50,758 nucleotides of DNA from Chloroflexota bacterium (lineage in GTDB: Bacteria > Chloroflexota > Anaerolineae > JAAEKA01), in the NCBI GenBank assembly GCA_034717495.1, contig JAYELL010000103.1, forward strand, positions 14,019-64,776, read 5' to 3'. The first letter of the stretch is position 1. Each line of letters opens with the position of its first letter. Made by a program: the position numbers and the translations under genes. Shown one piece after another: positions 1 to 8,463 of the stretch. The notes under the pieces are model-generated. The model was not told the DNA's origin, ran no database searches, and was given only the letters and a program-made list of their open reading frames with translations.

Positions 1-53
1 GTTAAATCAAATTGGCGCGGCACGGGAATCAGTGGCAAATTCGAAGTATCCAT
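1..53 (-). CDS. Probable GH20 beta-N-acetylhexosaminidase, first 17 codons only
   Basis: Only the beginning of this leftward gene is in the window. From the ATG at 53 it reads MDTSNLPLIPVPRQFDL and is still open at the edge. The NLPLIPxPR opening resembles the start of the N-terminal 20b domain of beta-N-acetylhexosaminidases. An AAGGAGC lies about 13 bases upstream, a little far for a Shine-Dalgarno site. The neighbouring GlcNAc-kinase-like gene fits a chitin-fragment or GlcNAc pathway. With so few residues the family call is tentative; it could be another protein that happens to share this opening. Confidence 0.4.
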   Translation of the reverse strand, partial: MDTSNLPLIPVPRQFDL

Positions 54-74
54 TTCGATTGGTTTAGCTCCTTG

Positions 75-116
75 CTAACTATCAATTGTAAGTGGTCAAC
101 GATCAGTTGTTAACAC
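75..116. repeat. Heptamer-phased short tandem repeat
   Basis: Six degenerate 7-bp units lie in register: CTAACTA, TCAATTG, TAAGTGG, TCAACGA, TCAGTTG, TTAACAC. The same period and word family (TTGTCAA/TTGACAA-like) recur at 25321-25362 and 41230-41340. They resemble the short tandemly repeated repetitive sequences described from cyanobacteria. No coding function is seen. Confidence 0.6.
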
Positions 117-140
117 CTGCGCCGGAAGATTCTTTTCCGA

Positions 141-411
141 TTCCTGACCTGGACATGCCAGAGGAACGCTGATTGCGCAGACCTCCGGCGCAGAGATCGC
201 TGATCTTTTCTGATATCTGATCAGCGTTTACCCTTCGGCTGCGCTCAGGACAGGTCGGCGGTTATCTGCGGTTATGATTTTTCTCTGATTCCTCCGCAGA
301 TTCTCTCTGATCTTGTTTGGATTGATCTGCGTCCACCCTTCGGCTACGCTCAGGACACGTTTGCGTTTATCAGCGTCATACTTCGGCTACGCTCAGCACA
401 GGTCTGCGGTT
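141..411. repeat. Dispersed intergenic repeat, copy R1
   Basis: This fills most of the gap between the GH20 start and the kinase stop. It is near-identical over long stretches to 46928-47226 and shares blocks with 30200-30358 and 38418-38552. It contains the palindromic word CCTTCGGCTGCGCTCAGGAC (about 232-252) and variants at 337-359 and 381-402. It also has an inverted repeat CGCTGATC (198-205) / GATCAGCG (219-226). The words look REP-like and a RAYT transposase is encoded in the window. No gene was seen within it. Confidence 0.8.
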
Positions 412-414
412 CAT

Positions 415-1428
415 TCAGGTCTGCGATACATCCTTCTTGTTAGATTGGCGGTCACGATCGAGCAAAACCCCGGTGGAGTCGATGAGTCGGCGACGAACTG
501 TTTGGGCGTCCAGACCGCCCTGTTCCATGCCAAGCAACGTAGCGCCCACCACCGGCGGCACACGGAGTCTCACCAAGCGGGCCAGAGGCGCCACCGCATG
601 GATCGTTTCGCGCATGACGTCGATCAGGCGGGGGCTTCCTTTGTAAAAGCTGCCCGCCAGCACCACTTCAAACGCAGAATTCTCAAAATTCAGTTGGCGG
701 ATGACGCCGTTGGCCAGGTCGCCCAGCCCCCGGCCGGACCAGGTGATGAGGTCCTGCGCCACCTGGTCACCTGATGCCGCCACGTCAAAGACGATGGGAG
801 CATGAGCCGGGCCCAGGTAGTAGCGATCACGCGCGAGTCCGGCCAACAGATCAACCGTGTCTCTGGCGCCCGTTGCTTCCAGAAAGGCGCCGCCAAGCAC
901 TGTGGATGGCCCTCGTTGCGTCCAGGCTGCGGCTACAGCTTGCACCGCTTTGCCCACCAATTCAAGGGCGCCGGCATGCTCACCAAACAGAGCACTCGAT
1001 CCGGTGACACGCCCAACTCTGCCTTGCTGGTCCCTGCCCCGACAGTTGACGCTGGTCCCGGCGGATACAGCCACTCCCCAGCCGGTCCTGGAGCCTGCCA
1101 AAAGGCCGGACATGGCATCGTTGACCATAGCGTACGGTGCGCCGAGGTCGAGAGAATCGATCATCCGGCGGTGTGGTTCGACATCTTCGGGCCAATCATA
1201 GCCGGCGAGACCGAATCCCGCGCCGGTGAGGACTCCCATGTCCAGCCCGGCCGAGGTCAGAGTGCGATGGATGAGGTCACCCAGCACCTCGCGAGCGCCC
1301 TGCCAGCCGATGGCTTCCCAGCTGCCGGGACCGGTTTCGCTAAAACCGATGGCCTGGCCTTGTTCATCTGCGATCAGGGCGTGGCTTTTGGTGTTGCCGA
1401 CGTCGACGCCGAGGTAGTATTTTGTCAT
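415..1428 (-). CDS. BadF/BadG-type sugar kinase, N-acetylglucosamine-kinase-like
   Basis: This 337-aa protein belongs to the BadF/BadG/BcrA/BcrD ATPase family of the actin/hexokinase fold. The phosphate-1 loop is GVDVGNTKS at about residues 7-15, a phosphate-2-type stretch AVSAGTSVNCRG lies near residue 120, and the adenosine segment VLAGSFYKGS near residue 258. The length matches family GlcNAc kinases, which make GlcNAc-6-phosphate in the cytoplasm. The ATG at 1428 lacks a strong Shine-Dalgarno. It follows the GH4 gene after about 180 bp of tandem repeats and is probably a late gene of the LacI-controlled operon. Substrate is inferred from family and neighbours; a related amino-sugar or glucosamine kinase is possible. 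Confidence 0.8.
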   Translation of the reverse strand: MTKYYLGVDVGNTKSHALIADEQGQAIGFSETGPGSWEAIGWQGAREVLGDLIHRTLTSAGLDMGVLTGAGFGLAGYDWPEDVEPHRRMIDSLDLGAPYAMVNDAMSGLLAGSRTGWGVAVSAGTSVNCRGRDQQGRVGRVTGSSALFGEHAGALELVGKAVQAVAAAWTQRGPSTVLGGAFLEATGARDTVDLLAGLARDRYYLGPAHAPIVFDVAASGDQVAQDLITWSGRGLGDLANGVIRQLNFENSAFEVVLAGSFYKGSPRLIDVMRETIHAVAPLARLVRLRVPPVVGATLLGMEQGGLDAQTVRRRLIDSTGVLLDRDRQSNKKDVSQT

Positions 1429-1514
1429 GATTCTTGATGTCAGAATGTCAAGATGCGGATCGTGACATGATGATATTATTCACTGGGGTTACGCAGGTGA
1501 GTATTTTCAGAAGC

Positions 1515-1585
1515 CGGCGACACGGGGACGCGGCGACACGGGGACGCGGCGACCCTGAGACCCTGAGACTCTGAGACTCTGAGAC
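1515..1585. repeat. Short tandem repeats, 16-bp and 8-bp units
   Basis: Two copies of CGGCGACACGGGGACG (1515-1530, 1531-1546) and a partial third are followed by four 8-bp units: CCTGAGAC twice, then TCTGAGAC twice (1554-1585), decaying at the right end. Nearby 1436-1455 has GATGTCA GAATGTCA, the reverse complement of octamers at 4580-4603. The array lies between the GH4 stop and kinase start. It is non-coding as far as can be seen. Confidence 0.75.
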
Positions 1586-1611
1586 TCTCTGAAACTCCGA
1601 AGTGCGTAACA

Positions 1612-2910
1612 TCAGTTATCAAACTGCGGCAGGTACGCTTGGTTCGTGGCGATGAGATCGTTCAGGACTGCTTCAACCTGGTCGGCTGAAGGCCCCAGAG
1701 GATGGGCGAGCAGCGCCTGGTAGGCGGCGTCGCGGTCACCATGCACGGCGGCTTCAACTGTGAGCAATTCGTAGCTCTTTACATGCGCCAGCAGGCCGGA
1801 ACAGACCGGCGGCAGGGGTTCAGTTGCGATAGGTTCGATGCCCGAGCGACCGACACGGCAGGGCATCTCCAGCACCCAGTCTTTGGGCCAACCAGGTACA
1901 GCACCGCCATGTGGAACATTGACCACATGTGTTTCGCCCAGATCGTTGTAATGGGCGTTGAGAAGTTGCGTAGCCACGGTCGAGTAATAGGCCCCGCCTC
2001 GTTTCATGAGGTCGTCCGGCGGCTCGGTCAGGGAGGGGTCGGCGTACTGCGCCAGCAAGTCTCGCTCGATCTCCATCACTTCCTCCGCGCGGGAGCCTGT
2101 CTCGTCCCATTTACCCTGTTGATCCAGCTTCTTTTCAGTGAAGTAGAAATACTGCAGATAATAATTGGGCAGCATCTTCAGCGATTCGATCAGTTCCGGC
2201 GGCCATTCAGGTTCCTCGCTGGCCCGAAGGTCGGCCAGGGCCCCGGCGATGACCTGCTGCCAGACATCTTCCTGCCCAATCGAAAATCCTCTGTGCCAGG
2301 AGAGATGGTTCAGGCCCAGGGTATCGAGTTGTGCCTGAGCGGGATCGATGCTCATGCCACTGCGCTTTTCAAGCTGCTCGATGATGTGCATCTTGGCGGT
2401 GATCGGCGCATTGCACACGCCAGCCGCTGGCACAGCCGGCGCGTGGCGAGCCAGGGCCTCGGTGACCAGCCCCGCCGGATTGGTGAAATTGACCAACAGG
2501 GCGCCGGCGGCCGATTCCTGCATGTCGTTGGCAATGCTGAGGATGGCGGGGATAGTGCGCAGCGCTTTGGCCATCCCACCCACACCGGTCGTCTCCTGTC
2601 CAATCAGACCGTGGCGCCGGCCCAGGTACTCATCCTCCCGACGGGCCTGCATACCACCCACCCGAAGCTGGGTGGTCACGTAGCTGGCTCCAGCCACGCC
2701 TTGACGCTGGTCGGTGGTGAGATGCACCTGAAAGGGGGAGCCTTTGGCCTGCACCATACGCCGCGCGAAACCTCCGACGATGTCCAGACGCTGCTGGTCA
2801 ATATCCACAAGCCAAAGTTCGGACATGGGGAAACTATCGATTCGCTGTAAAAAGCCGTTGATGAGTTCGGGCGTGTAGCTGGAGCCACCGCCGATGACTG
2901 CTACTTTCAT
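1612..2910 (-). CDS. Glycoside hydrolase family 4, 6-phospho-beta-glucosidase type
   Basis: This 432-aa protein has the NAD-binding start MKVAVIGGGSSYTPEL typical of GH4, enzymes that cleave by an NAD+ and metal-dependent redox-elimination route. The metal-binding cysteine motif reads CNAP near residue 173, the form seen in 6-phospho-beta-glucosidases such as LicH/CelF, and GLNHLSW near residue 205 also fits. Expected cytoplasmic substrates are phosphorylated beta-linked disaccharides such as cellobiose- or chitobiose-6-phosphate. No PTS is seen nearby, so phosphorylation may come from a kinase, or the enzyme may act on unphosphorylated sugar. The start is supported by AAAGGA 8 bases upstream of the ATG at 2910. 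It lies downstream of the secreted glycosidase in the same operon. Confidence 0.88.
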   Translation of the reverse strand: MKVAVIGGGSSYTPELINGFLQRIDSFPMSELWLVDIDQQRLDIVGGFARRMVQAKGSPFQVHLTTDQRQGVAGASYVTTQLRVGGMQARREDEYLGRRHGLIGQETTGVGGMAKALRTIPAILSIANDMQESAAGALLVNFTNPAGLVTEALARHAPAVPAAGVCNAPITAKMHIIEQLEKRSGMSIDPAQAQLDTLGLNHLSWHRGFSIGQEDVWQQVIAGALADLRASEEPEWPPELIESLKMLPNYYLQYFYFTEKKLDQQGKWDETGSRAEEVMEIERDLLAQYADPSLTEPPDDLMKRGGAYYSTVATQLLNAHYNDLGETHVVNVPHGGAVPGWPKDWVLEMPCRVGRSGIEPIATEPLPPVCSGLLAHVKSYELLTVEAAVHGDRDAAYQALLAHPLGPSADQVEAVLNDLIATNQAYLPQFDN

Positions 2911-2984
2911 GTCCAGAGTCCTTTCATGTCATTTCGACGCGATTGCTTTTTTTTGTGTTAGTGTCGGCGAATCTGCACGGAGGG

Positions 2985-4448
2985 CTATTTCGGTTTGCCC
3001 GCGCAGCAGGCGGGCGTCATCACCATCAGGGTGACAGATTGCGGTGGCAGAACGATAGCCTGGCCGTTTTCCAGCGCCAGCGGTTCCAGTTCTTCGGCCA
3101 TGTGTTCTCTATCCAACCGCCACACCTGTACGTCGTTATCGAGCGAGAAATTCTGCAGCCACAACGGCATACTCTTGGTTTCATCCGCCAGATTGACGAA
3201 CATGATGGTGAGAACGCCATCCGGGCGTTTGGCCGCATACACGCCTACATCGGGGTCGTCGGTGTTGGCGTAGACCTGTTGCTCGCCGAAGCGTTTATAG
3301 AGTTGATAGGTGTAGTAGGTCGGTCGGGCATCGTAAGCATCCAGAAGCCCATAGCCTCCCTGCCCGCCGCGGGTGACGAGAATGAAGTAGCCGACCATGT
3401 CCACCTTGTTTTTGATCAAACGGCCCAGCACGTCGGCCCACCAAATGGCGTTGTAGAAGGAGTCGGGGGTGGCCTGGCCACCGACGGCGTGGGTGTAGTG
3501 CGAATTGATCTCAGTGACGGCGATGGGAATATCCCGGCCTGTGGTCTCGCGGATCACGCTTCGCAAGCTGGGGATGATGTGATCCCATTCGCGGGAATTG
3601 GTCCGCATTTCGTCGACGGTGGCGGGGATGCCTGGATCGCCGCTGGGGAAGGGATAACGATGAATGGTAACGATGTCCACCATGTCGCCGTTGGCTTTCA
3701 GGAACCCGGTCATCCAGTTCCGGCCAAAATCATCGACGGGATCGATCGAGGGCGTTCCTGCGTATTGGTGCGGTTCCGGCCCCATCAGCAGGATTTCGGG
3801 ATCGATGGCTACCATGGCTTCACCGTACTGTCGCCATTGCTCGTTGTAGTAGTCGATGTTGCCCCATTGTTCCCAGCCAGGCATGCCGGAGTAGAGGGTA
3901 GGTTCGTTGCCGATGGCCCAGTAGCGAATATTGAAGCCTTTTTCGATGTTGGCGTAGCGCACCAGATCGGCGGCCACTTGGGAAGAGCTGTCGGGCAGGC
4001 GCACATTGATCATCGGCTCAACGTTCAGTTGCCGAGCCAGGGCGATGAATTGGTCAAGCTGGTAGGGCTGGATGTCGTTCTTGTCGCCCCATTCGCCGCC
4101 GGGATAGCGCAACAGGGTCACGCCAGATTGCTCGGCCAGGGGGATCGTCTCCGGTCGAAGGGAGACCCATGGCCCGTAGTTGGAGCCAAAGACCAGCGGA
4201 TTGATGGTCCCCAACTCCCTGGAGGGATCGACGAAAAGTGTGCCAGGCACCGCCGTTGGCACCGGTGTGAAGGTGGGCAGGGCTTGTAGTTCCTGCGTGA
4301 CAGCCGGCGGTTCGGATGAGGGCGTCTTCGCCGGCGCTTCAGCCGATGGCGGTGTCACCACAGGGGATTCGATGCCAACACAGCCCGCCAATAGAAACAC
4401 CAGGGCCAGCAACAGCGCCCAACCAGCCAACCGCCTGGAAACACCCAT
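2985..4448 (-). CDS. Secreted lipoprotein glycoside hydrolase (clan A-like)
   Basis: The 487-aa product starts with a lipoprotein signal peptide; the lipobox LLAGC puts the lipidated cysteine at residue 23. A Ser/Pro/Thr-rich spacer of about 50 residues follows. The catalytic part contains YWAIGNEPTLY, where Glu of NEP would be the acid/base, and AVTEINSHY, where Glu would be the nucleophile. This is the clan A TIM-barrel pattern of GH39/GH51/GH79-like enzymes; I cannot assign a family. I chose the ATG at 4448 because AAGGAAAGG precedes it, although the frame is open to 4478. It is the only evidently exported glycosidase here and probably acts on surface glycans before import by the adjacent ABC system. 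Confidence 0.75.
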   Translation of the reverse strand: MGVSRRLAGWALLLALVFLLAGCVGIESPVVTPPSAEAPAKTPSSEPPAVTQELQALPTFTPVPTAVPGTLFVDPSRELGTINPLVFGSNYGPWVSLRPETIPLAEQSGVTLLRYPGGEWGDKNDIQPYQLDQFIALARQLNVEPMINVRLPDSSSQVAADLVRYANIEKGFNIRYWAIGNEPTLYSGMPGWEQWGNIDYYNEQWRQYGEAMVAIDPEILLMGPEPHQYAGTPSIDPVDDFGRNWMTGFLKANGDMVDIVTIHRYPFPSGDPGIPATVDEMRTNSREWDHIIPSLRSVIRETTGRDIPIAVTEINSHYTHAVGGQATPDSFYNAIWWADVLGRLIKNKVDMVGYFILVTRGGQGGYGLLDAYDARPTYYTYQLYKRFGEQQVYANTDDPDVGVYAAKRPDGVLTIMFVNLADETKSMPLWLQNFSLDNDVQVWRLDREHMAEELEPLALENGQAIVLPPQSVTLMVMTPACCAGKPK

Positions 4449-4579
4449 CACACACCTTTCCTTACTCTTCAGGATCATCCATACTGCAAGGAACCTGGAG
4501 ATGCTTCGGCACGCTCTGCGTCAGCATGACATAACCGAAGTTCCTTAGCAGACTTGCTCCGTGTCGAGAGGCGGAATCA

Positions 4580-4603
4580 TGACATTCTGACATTCCGACA
4601 TCC
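4580..4603. repeat. Octamer tandem repeat in operon gap
   Basis: TGACATTC (4580-4587), TGACATTC (4588-4595) and CGACATCC (4596-4603) lie just beyond the permease stop. Nearby, 4494-4532 contains GGAGATGCTTCGGCACGCTC, a fragment resembling widespread bacterial intergenic repeats and the element at 35445-35549. No gene is seen in 4449-4609. Confidence 0.5.
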
Positions 4604-4609
4604 CAACCC

Positions 4610-5695
4610 CTACTTCTCCACGCCGGTAATGACCACACCCTGAATAAACCAGCGTTGGGCCAGGAAGAAGATGATTACCGGTAAGATCAGAGCCATCAGG
4701 GCCGCGGCCTGGATCAACGGGGGCCTGGAGCCGTAGATGCCGTTGAAGAAGGCAAGACCCACCGCAATGGGCTGGAGTTCGGGTTTGGTGGAGAGATAGA
4801 TCAGCGGCGCGAAGTAATCGTTCCAGGCGAATACCAGGTGGAACAGGGTTACTGCGACGATCACTGGCCATGACAGTGGCAATATGATCGATAAAAGAAT
4901 GCGGAATGAGCCTGCTCCATCGATTCGTGCCGCATCGTCCAGATCATGAGGAATCGTCATGAAGTACTGGCGCAACAGAAAGGTATTGTAGGCATTGGCG
5001 AAAAAATGAGGTACGAGCAGGGGCAACCAGGTACCGACCCAGCCGATCTTCACGAAGAAAGTGTAGGTCGGAACGACCGTTACAGCCGCAGGCAGGAAGA
5101 TGGTCGAAATGAGGATAATGAACAGGATATCCCGTCCTGGAAAACGAAAGCGGGAAAAACCATAGGCAACCAGAGTGCAGGAGATGACCGTGCCGATAAT
5201 TCCGATGACGGCGATAGCAAGGGTATTGAAAAAAAGCCGCGGGAAGTTGATCAGATTCCATGCCTCAAAAAAGTTCTCCGTGGTCGGTGCAAAGGTCCAG
5301 GGTCGGTCCAGGCTTCGCCAGGAGCCTTGCCAGAGGATCTCTTCCTCGGGATTGGCCGGGTCGACAAAGATACTCTCCTTGCGTCCCTTCTTGACGATGG
5401 CCAGTTCGTGTTGCGTTCCATCCTCGAAGGGCACTACGTAAACATCCAGGACCTCGCCACCATACTCGAAGACTGCCGCCTCCGCCGGCCATTCCGGTGC
5501 GCCCAACTCAGTAATCTGGTCGGTGGTGCTGAAGGCGATGAAGAGCATCTGCAGGAATGGCGCGAGAAAAGCCGCCAATAGCAGTAATACAAGCAGGGTA
5601 ATGGCGATTGTCTTCCAGAGATTTCCCCAGTTCCTGCGCTTTTTTGTCCCGGTCGCTATCGTTGAGGCCTGCAGGGTCTCGCCTGTGTTTGTCAT
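4610..5695 (-). CDS. Carbohydrate ABC transporter permease, MalG type
   Basis: A 361-aa inner-membrane protein with about six hydrophobic segments and the cytoplasmic EAA-type loop DAARIDGAG near residue 255, which contacts the ATPase. Between the first and second membrane segments is an unusually long hydrophilic insert (about residues 55-130), also seen in some sugar permeases of Gram-positive and Chloroflexi-type systems. It is the second permease of the pair, starting 13 bases after the preceding gene with GAGGAGC 8 bases before the ATG. With the upstream permease and binding protein it forms a CUT1 importer. No ATPase gene is nearby, as is usual where a shared MsmK/UgpC-type ATPase serves several importers. 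Confidence 0.9.
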   Translation of the reverse strand: MTNTGETLQASTIATGTKKRRNWGNLWKTIAITLLVLLLLAAFLAPFLQMLFIAFSTTDQITELGAPEWPAEAAVFEYGGEVLDVYVVPFEDGTQHELAIVKKGRKESIFVDPANPEEEILWQGSWRSLDRPWTFAPTTENFFEAWNLINFPRLFFNTLAIAVIGIIGTVISCTLVAYGFSRFRFPGRDILFIILISTIFLPAAVTVVPTYTFFVKIGWVGTWLPLLVPHFFANAYNTFLLRQYFMTIPHDLDDAARIDGAGSFRILLSIILPLSWPVIVAVTLFHLVFAWNDYFAPLIYLSTKPELQPIAVGLAFFNGIYGSRPPLIQAAALMALILPVIIFFLAQRWFIQGVVITGVEK

Positions 5696-5708
5696 GGTCA
5701 GCGCTCCT

Positions 5709-6674
5709 CTAACTCGAATCGCCGGCGTAGTAAACCCAGTATTTAGCGCTCCAGAACATGAAAATGGTAACCACCAGGATCACCAGGAAGAGCAGCCAGC
5801 CCATGGTCGCGCCGTAGGCCATGTTCTGGTAGGTAAAAAAAGTTTTGTAGAGGTAAAGGTTGTAGAACATGGTGGCGCCGCCCGGGGCGCCCGTGCCTGA
5901 GTTGAGGACCAGCGGCACCAGAAAATACTGGAACAGGCCGACGACGGTCAGCAGCAGGTTGTAGAAGATCACCGGCGAGATCAAGGGCAGGGTCACGTTG
6001 AACAGCGTGCGCCAGAAGCCAGCGCCATCGACCTTGGCCGCATCGTAGAGCTCGGTGGGCACTCCCTGCAACGCGGCCATGTTGATCAGCATGGCGTTGC
6101 CGATTCCCCACAACCCCAGGATCACCAGGGCGGGATAGACCCACGTGGGATCGTTGAGCCAGTTCGGTGGATTCTTTACCCCCAGCCCCTCCAGTGCCAT
6201 ATTGAGCCAGCCTGTCTCGGGGTTGATGATGGCGCCCCAGATGAAGATCGCGGCCACGAAGGGAATGATGTAGGGAAAATAGAACAGCACACGCATGAAG
6301 TATTTGCCGTACAAATAGGCACTGTTCATCAACAACGCCAGAATGATCGGCAGGATCATGCCCACGGGCAGGGCGATCAGGCCAAATTTGATCGTAATCA
6401 GCAGCGATTCCCAGACCTGGGTGTCCCGGAAAAGGGTTCTGTAGTTCTCCAACCCCACAAAGTTCACCGCTTCACCGCTTCCCAGCCGGATGTTGGTGAA
6501 CGTGAACACGACGGAGGCGATTACGGGGATCAGCGTAAAGATCAGGAAACCGATCAACCAGGGTGAGATATAGAGGTATCCCGTGAGGGCTTCCCGTCGG
6601 GCCATTCTGGACATGCCGCGCCAGCCCGCGCCCTTCTTTTCTGGACGGGATTGAAATTCAGTGATGGCTTCCAT
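5709..6674 (-). CDS. Carbohydrate ABC transporter permease, MalF type
   Basis: A 321-aa polytopic protein with six predicted membrane segments; the first begins near residue 33 after a basic cytoplasmic tail. The EAA-type loop DAAKVDGAG lies near residue 210. This is the partner of the next permease in a CUT1 oligosaccharide importer. The ATG at 6674 is preceded by a purine-rich CAGGGAG. The position between binding protein and MalG-type permease matches the common E-F-G order. The imported sugar is not readable from the sequence; the hydrolases downstream suggest a beta-linked or GlcNAc-containing oligosaccharide. Confidence 0.9.
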   Translation of the reverse strand: MEAITEFQSRPEKKGAGWRGMSRMARREALTGYLYISPWLIGFLIFTLIPVIASVVFTFTNIRLGSGEAVNFVGLENYRTLFRDTQVWESLLITIKFGLIALPVGMILPIILALLMNSAYLYGKYFMRVLFYFPYIIPFVAAIFIWGAIINPETGWLNMALEGLGVKNPPNWLNDPTWVYPALVILGLWGIGNAMLINMAALQGVPTELYDAAKVDGAGFWRTLFNVTLPLISPVIFYNLLLTVVGLFQYFLVPLVLNSGTGAPGGATMFYNLYLYKTFFTYQNMAYGATMGWLLFLVILVVTIFMFWSAKYWVYYAGDSS

Positions 6675-6801
6675 ACCCTGCGCTCCCTGATTGCTTACGA
6701 TGTTTCAGCGTGTCATCCCGGGGCAGGCCAGCTTCGGCCGGCTTGCCCCGGATTTTGTTGCAGAAGCCCAAGCCGCCTGGGTTTCTGCCTGTTTCAGTGG
6801 C

Positions 6802-8286
6802 CTACTCAGCCTTGTCGAAGATGACCTGAAGATCGGTCAACAGGGCGGCGATCTCGGCATCTATGTCGAGGCCAGCGTCATTGGACATAAGGCTGTTGAA
6901 GGTGTCTACACGGTCCCAGGCCTCGTTCCAACCAGGCGTGTAGCCCTCGGCGCTGGGAATGTCGGGATAAGCCAGACCGGCCTCCATGACAGCCCAGTTC
7001 TCCACGTTGGGATACTCTTCGCCCTTGGCGGCAAAGAAGTCCGCCATTTGCTCGGCGCGGGCGGGCATGCCGCCGTAGGTGGGAAGCAAGGTGGGGGCGG
7101 CCTCACCGATGAGGTAGGCCATGACCTCGAAGGCCTCGTCGGGATGTTCGGTTCCCTTCCAGAGACGATAGGTGTCGGCATCGACGCGGCCATGCACTTC
7201 TCCTTCGTAAGCGGGCAGTGCGGCCAGGTCCCAGCCGTCACCGGCGTCGCCGAGGCAGCAGGTGTACCACATGTGAGTGATGGCCATGGCGACCTTGCCG
7301 GAGTTGAAGGGATTGCCAGCGCCATATTCGGGGCTTTCAGAGACAGCGCCATTGGGGCTGAAGGGTTGTTCGCCCCACATGCTGTCGTAGTTCCAATTCC
7401 AGGCAGCGGCCCAGGCATCGGGGATTTGGGCGGTTTTGCCATCATCGGCAACGAGCGAGCCAGCGTCGAATAACGCGCCCATATGGTTGGGGTGCTGCCA
7501 CTGCGGGAAGTAGCCGAACTGGACGATGTTGTCGGTGTCGAATTCAGCCATGGAAGCATCGTTGCCGTCGGCGTCCACGGTCAGGATTTTGGCGATTTCA
7601 GCCAGGGTGTCGAAATTCCACTCGACTTCAGAGCCATCGGGCATGATGTACTTGTCGCCATAGCTGGCGGGCGGGTAGTTGAGTCCGGCCTCGTCGAACA
7701 TCTCTTTCTGATAGAAGACAGCGGCGGGGAAGACGGCGAAGGGCAGACCTACCTGACCCTCATCGGTGATGTAGAACTTGACCAGCTCCTCGTTGAATTG
7801 GGTGGTGTCGTAGTTGCTTTTCTCAACGAGGGAGCTGATGTCCAGCCACTGGCCGTGGAAGGCATTGGAGCCACCCCAACCCACGGGGCCGATGACATCA
7901 GGGCCGGCGCCGGCCGCGATCTGCGTCGCCAGCGTATCGCGGGCTGCATCGTAGGGCACGACTTCAAGGATCAACTCGATGTTATCGTGGCTGGCGTTGA
8001 AGTCCTCCACGACCTGAGCTTGCACTTCCTGCTGTTCCGGGTCTGTCCCGGTGCCAAGGCCAACGAACCAGCGGACCTGGACCTTGTCGCCAGCCATCTC
8101 CTCGACCTTCTCGGCAACTTCTTCGACCTTCTCGGCAACTTCCGGGGCTGCCTCTTCGACCTTTTCGGCCACTTCTTCGACCTTCTCCTGAACCTGCTCG
8201 GGCTGCACAGCGCCGCCACAGGCCACTGCCATCATGCTCACAATCAGAAGCATGGCCAGTAGTCCCATCAACCTGGAATTACGCAT
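6802..8286 (-). CDS. Sugar ABC transporter substrate-binding lipoprotein
   Basis: A 494-aa extracellular solute-binding protein of the MalE-like (family 1) type. The signal peptide ends at the lipobox VACGG with Cys23. Residues about 30-66 are a run of KVEEVAEKVEE-type repeats, strongly charged and heptad-like, likely a coiled-coil or extended stalk holding the sugar-binding domain off the membrane. The mature domain begins near VQVRWFVGLG. AGGAGGA stands 8 bases before the ATG at 8286. It follows the LacI gene after about 180 bp, with a possible weak hairpin at 8326-8350. High expression relative to the permeases would be usual. The ligand is inferred only from neighbours. Confidence 0.92.
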   Translation of the reverse strand: MRNSRLMGLLAMLLIVSMMAVACGGAVQPEQVQEKVEEVAEKVEEAAPEVAEKVEEVAEKVEEMAGDKVQVRWFVGLGTGTDPEQQEVQAQVVEDFNASHDNIELILEVVPYDAARDTLATQIAAGAGPDVIGPVGWGGSNAFHGQWLDISSLVEKSNYDTTQFNEELVKFYITDEGQVGLPFAVFPAAVFYQKEMFDEAGLNYPPASYGDKYIMPDGSEVEWNFDTLAEIAKILTVDADGNDASMAEFDTDNIVQFGYFPQWQHPNHMGALFDAGSLVADDGKTAQIPDAWAAAWNWNYDSMWGEQPFSPNGAVSESPEYGAGNPFNSGKVAMAITHMWYTCCLGDAGDGWDLAALPAYEGEVHGRVDADTYRLWKGTEHPDEAFEVMAYLIGEAAPTLLPTYGGMPARAEQMADFFAAKGEEYPNVENWAVMEAGLAYPDIPSAEGYTPGWNEAWDRVDTFNSLMSNDAGLDIDAEIAALLTDLQVIFDKAE

Positions 8287-8463
8287 AACAAATCTCCTCC
8301 TGTAAGGAATGTAGAAAGGTGAAAACCAGACACCTCAGCTGGTGATCTGGCATCTGAATATCGGGGAGTTGGTGCCCATCCATCCGCCGTAAATCAGCTT
8401 CGTGATGGTTCACATCTCGCAGATACCCAGGTGCCAGCGCGCCAGAAAACCGCTCGTACCATG

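Noticed and set aside
2943-4289. Long plus-strand open frame (about 448 codons) opposite the lipoprotein glycosidase
   Set aside because: The minus-strand gene has a signal peptide, catalytic motifs and a ribosome-binding site; the opposite frame shows no family motif and is a by-product of GC-rich codon use.
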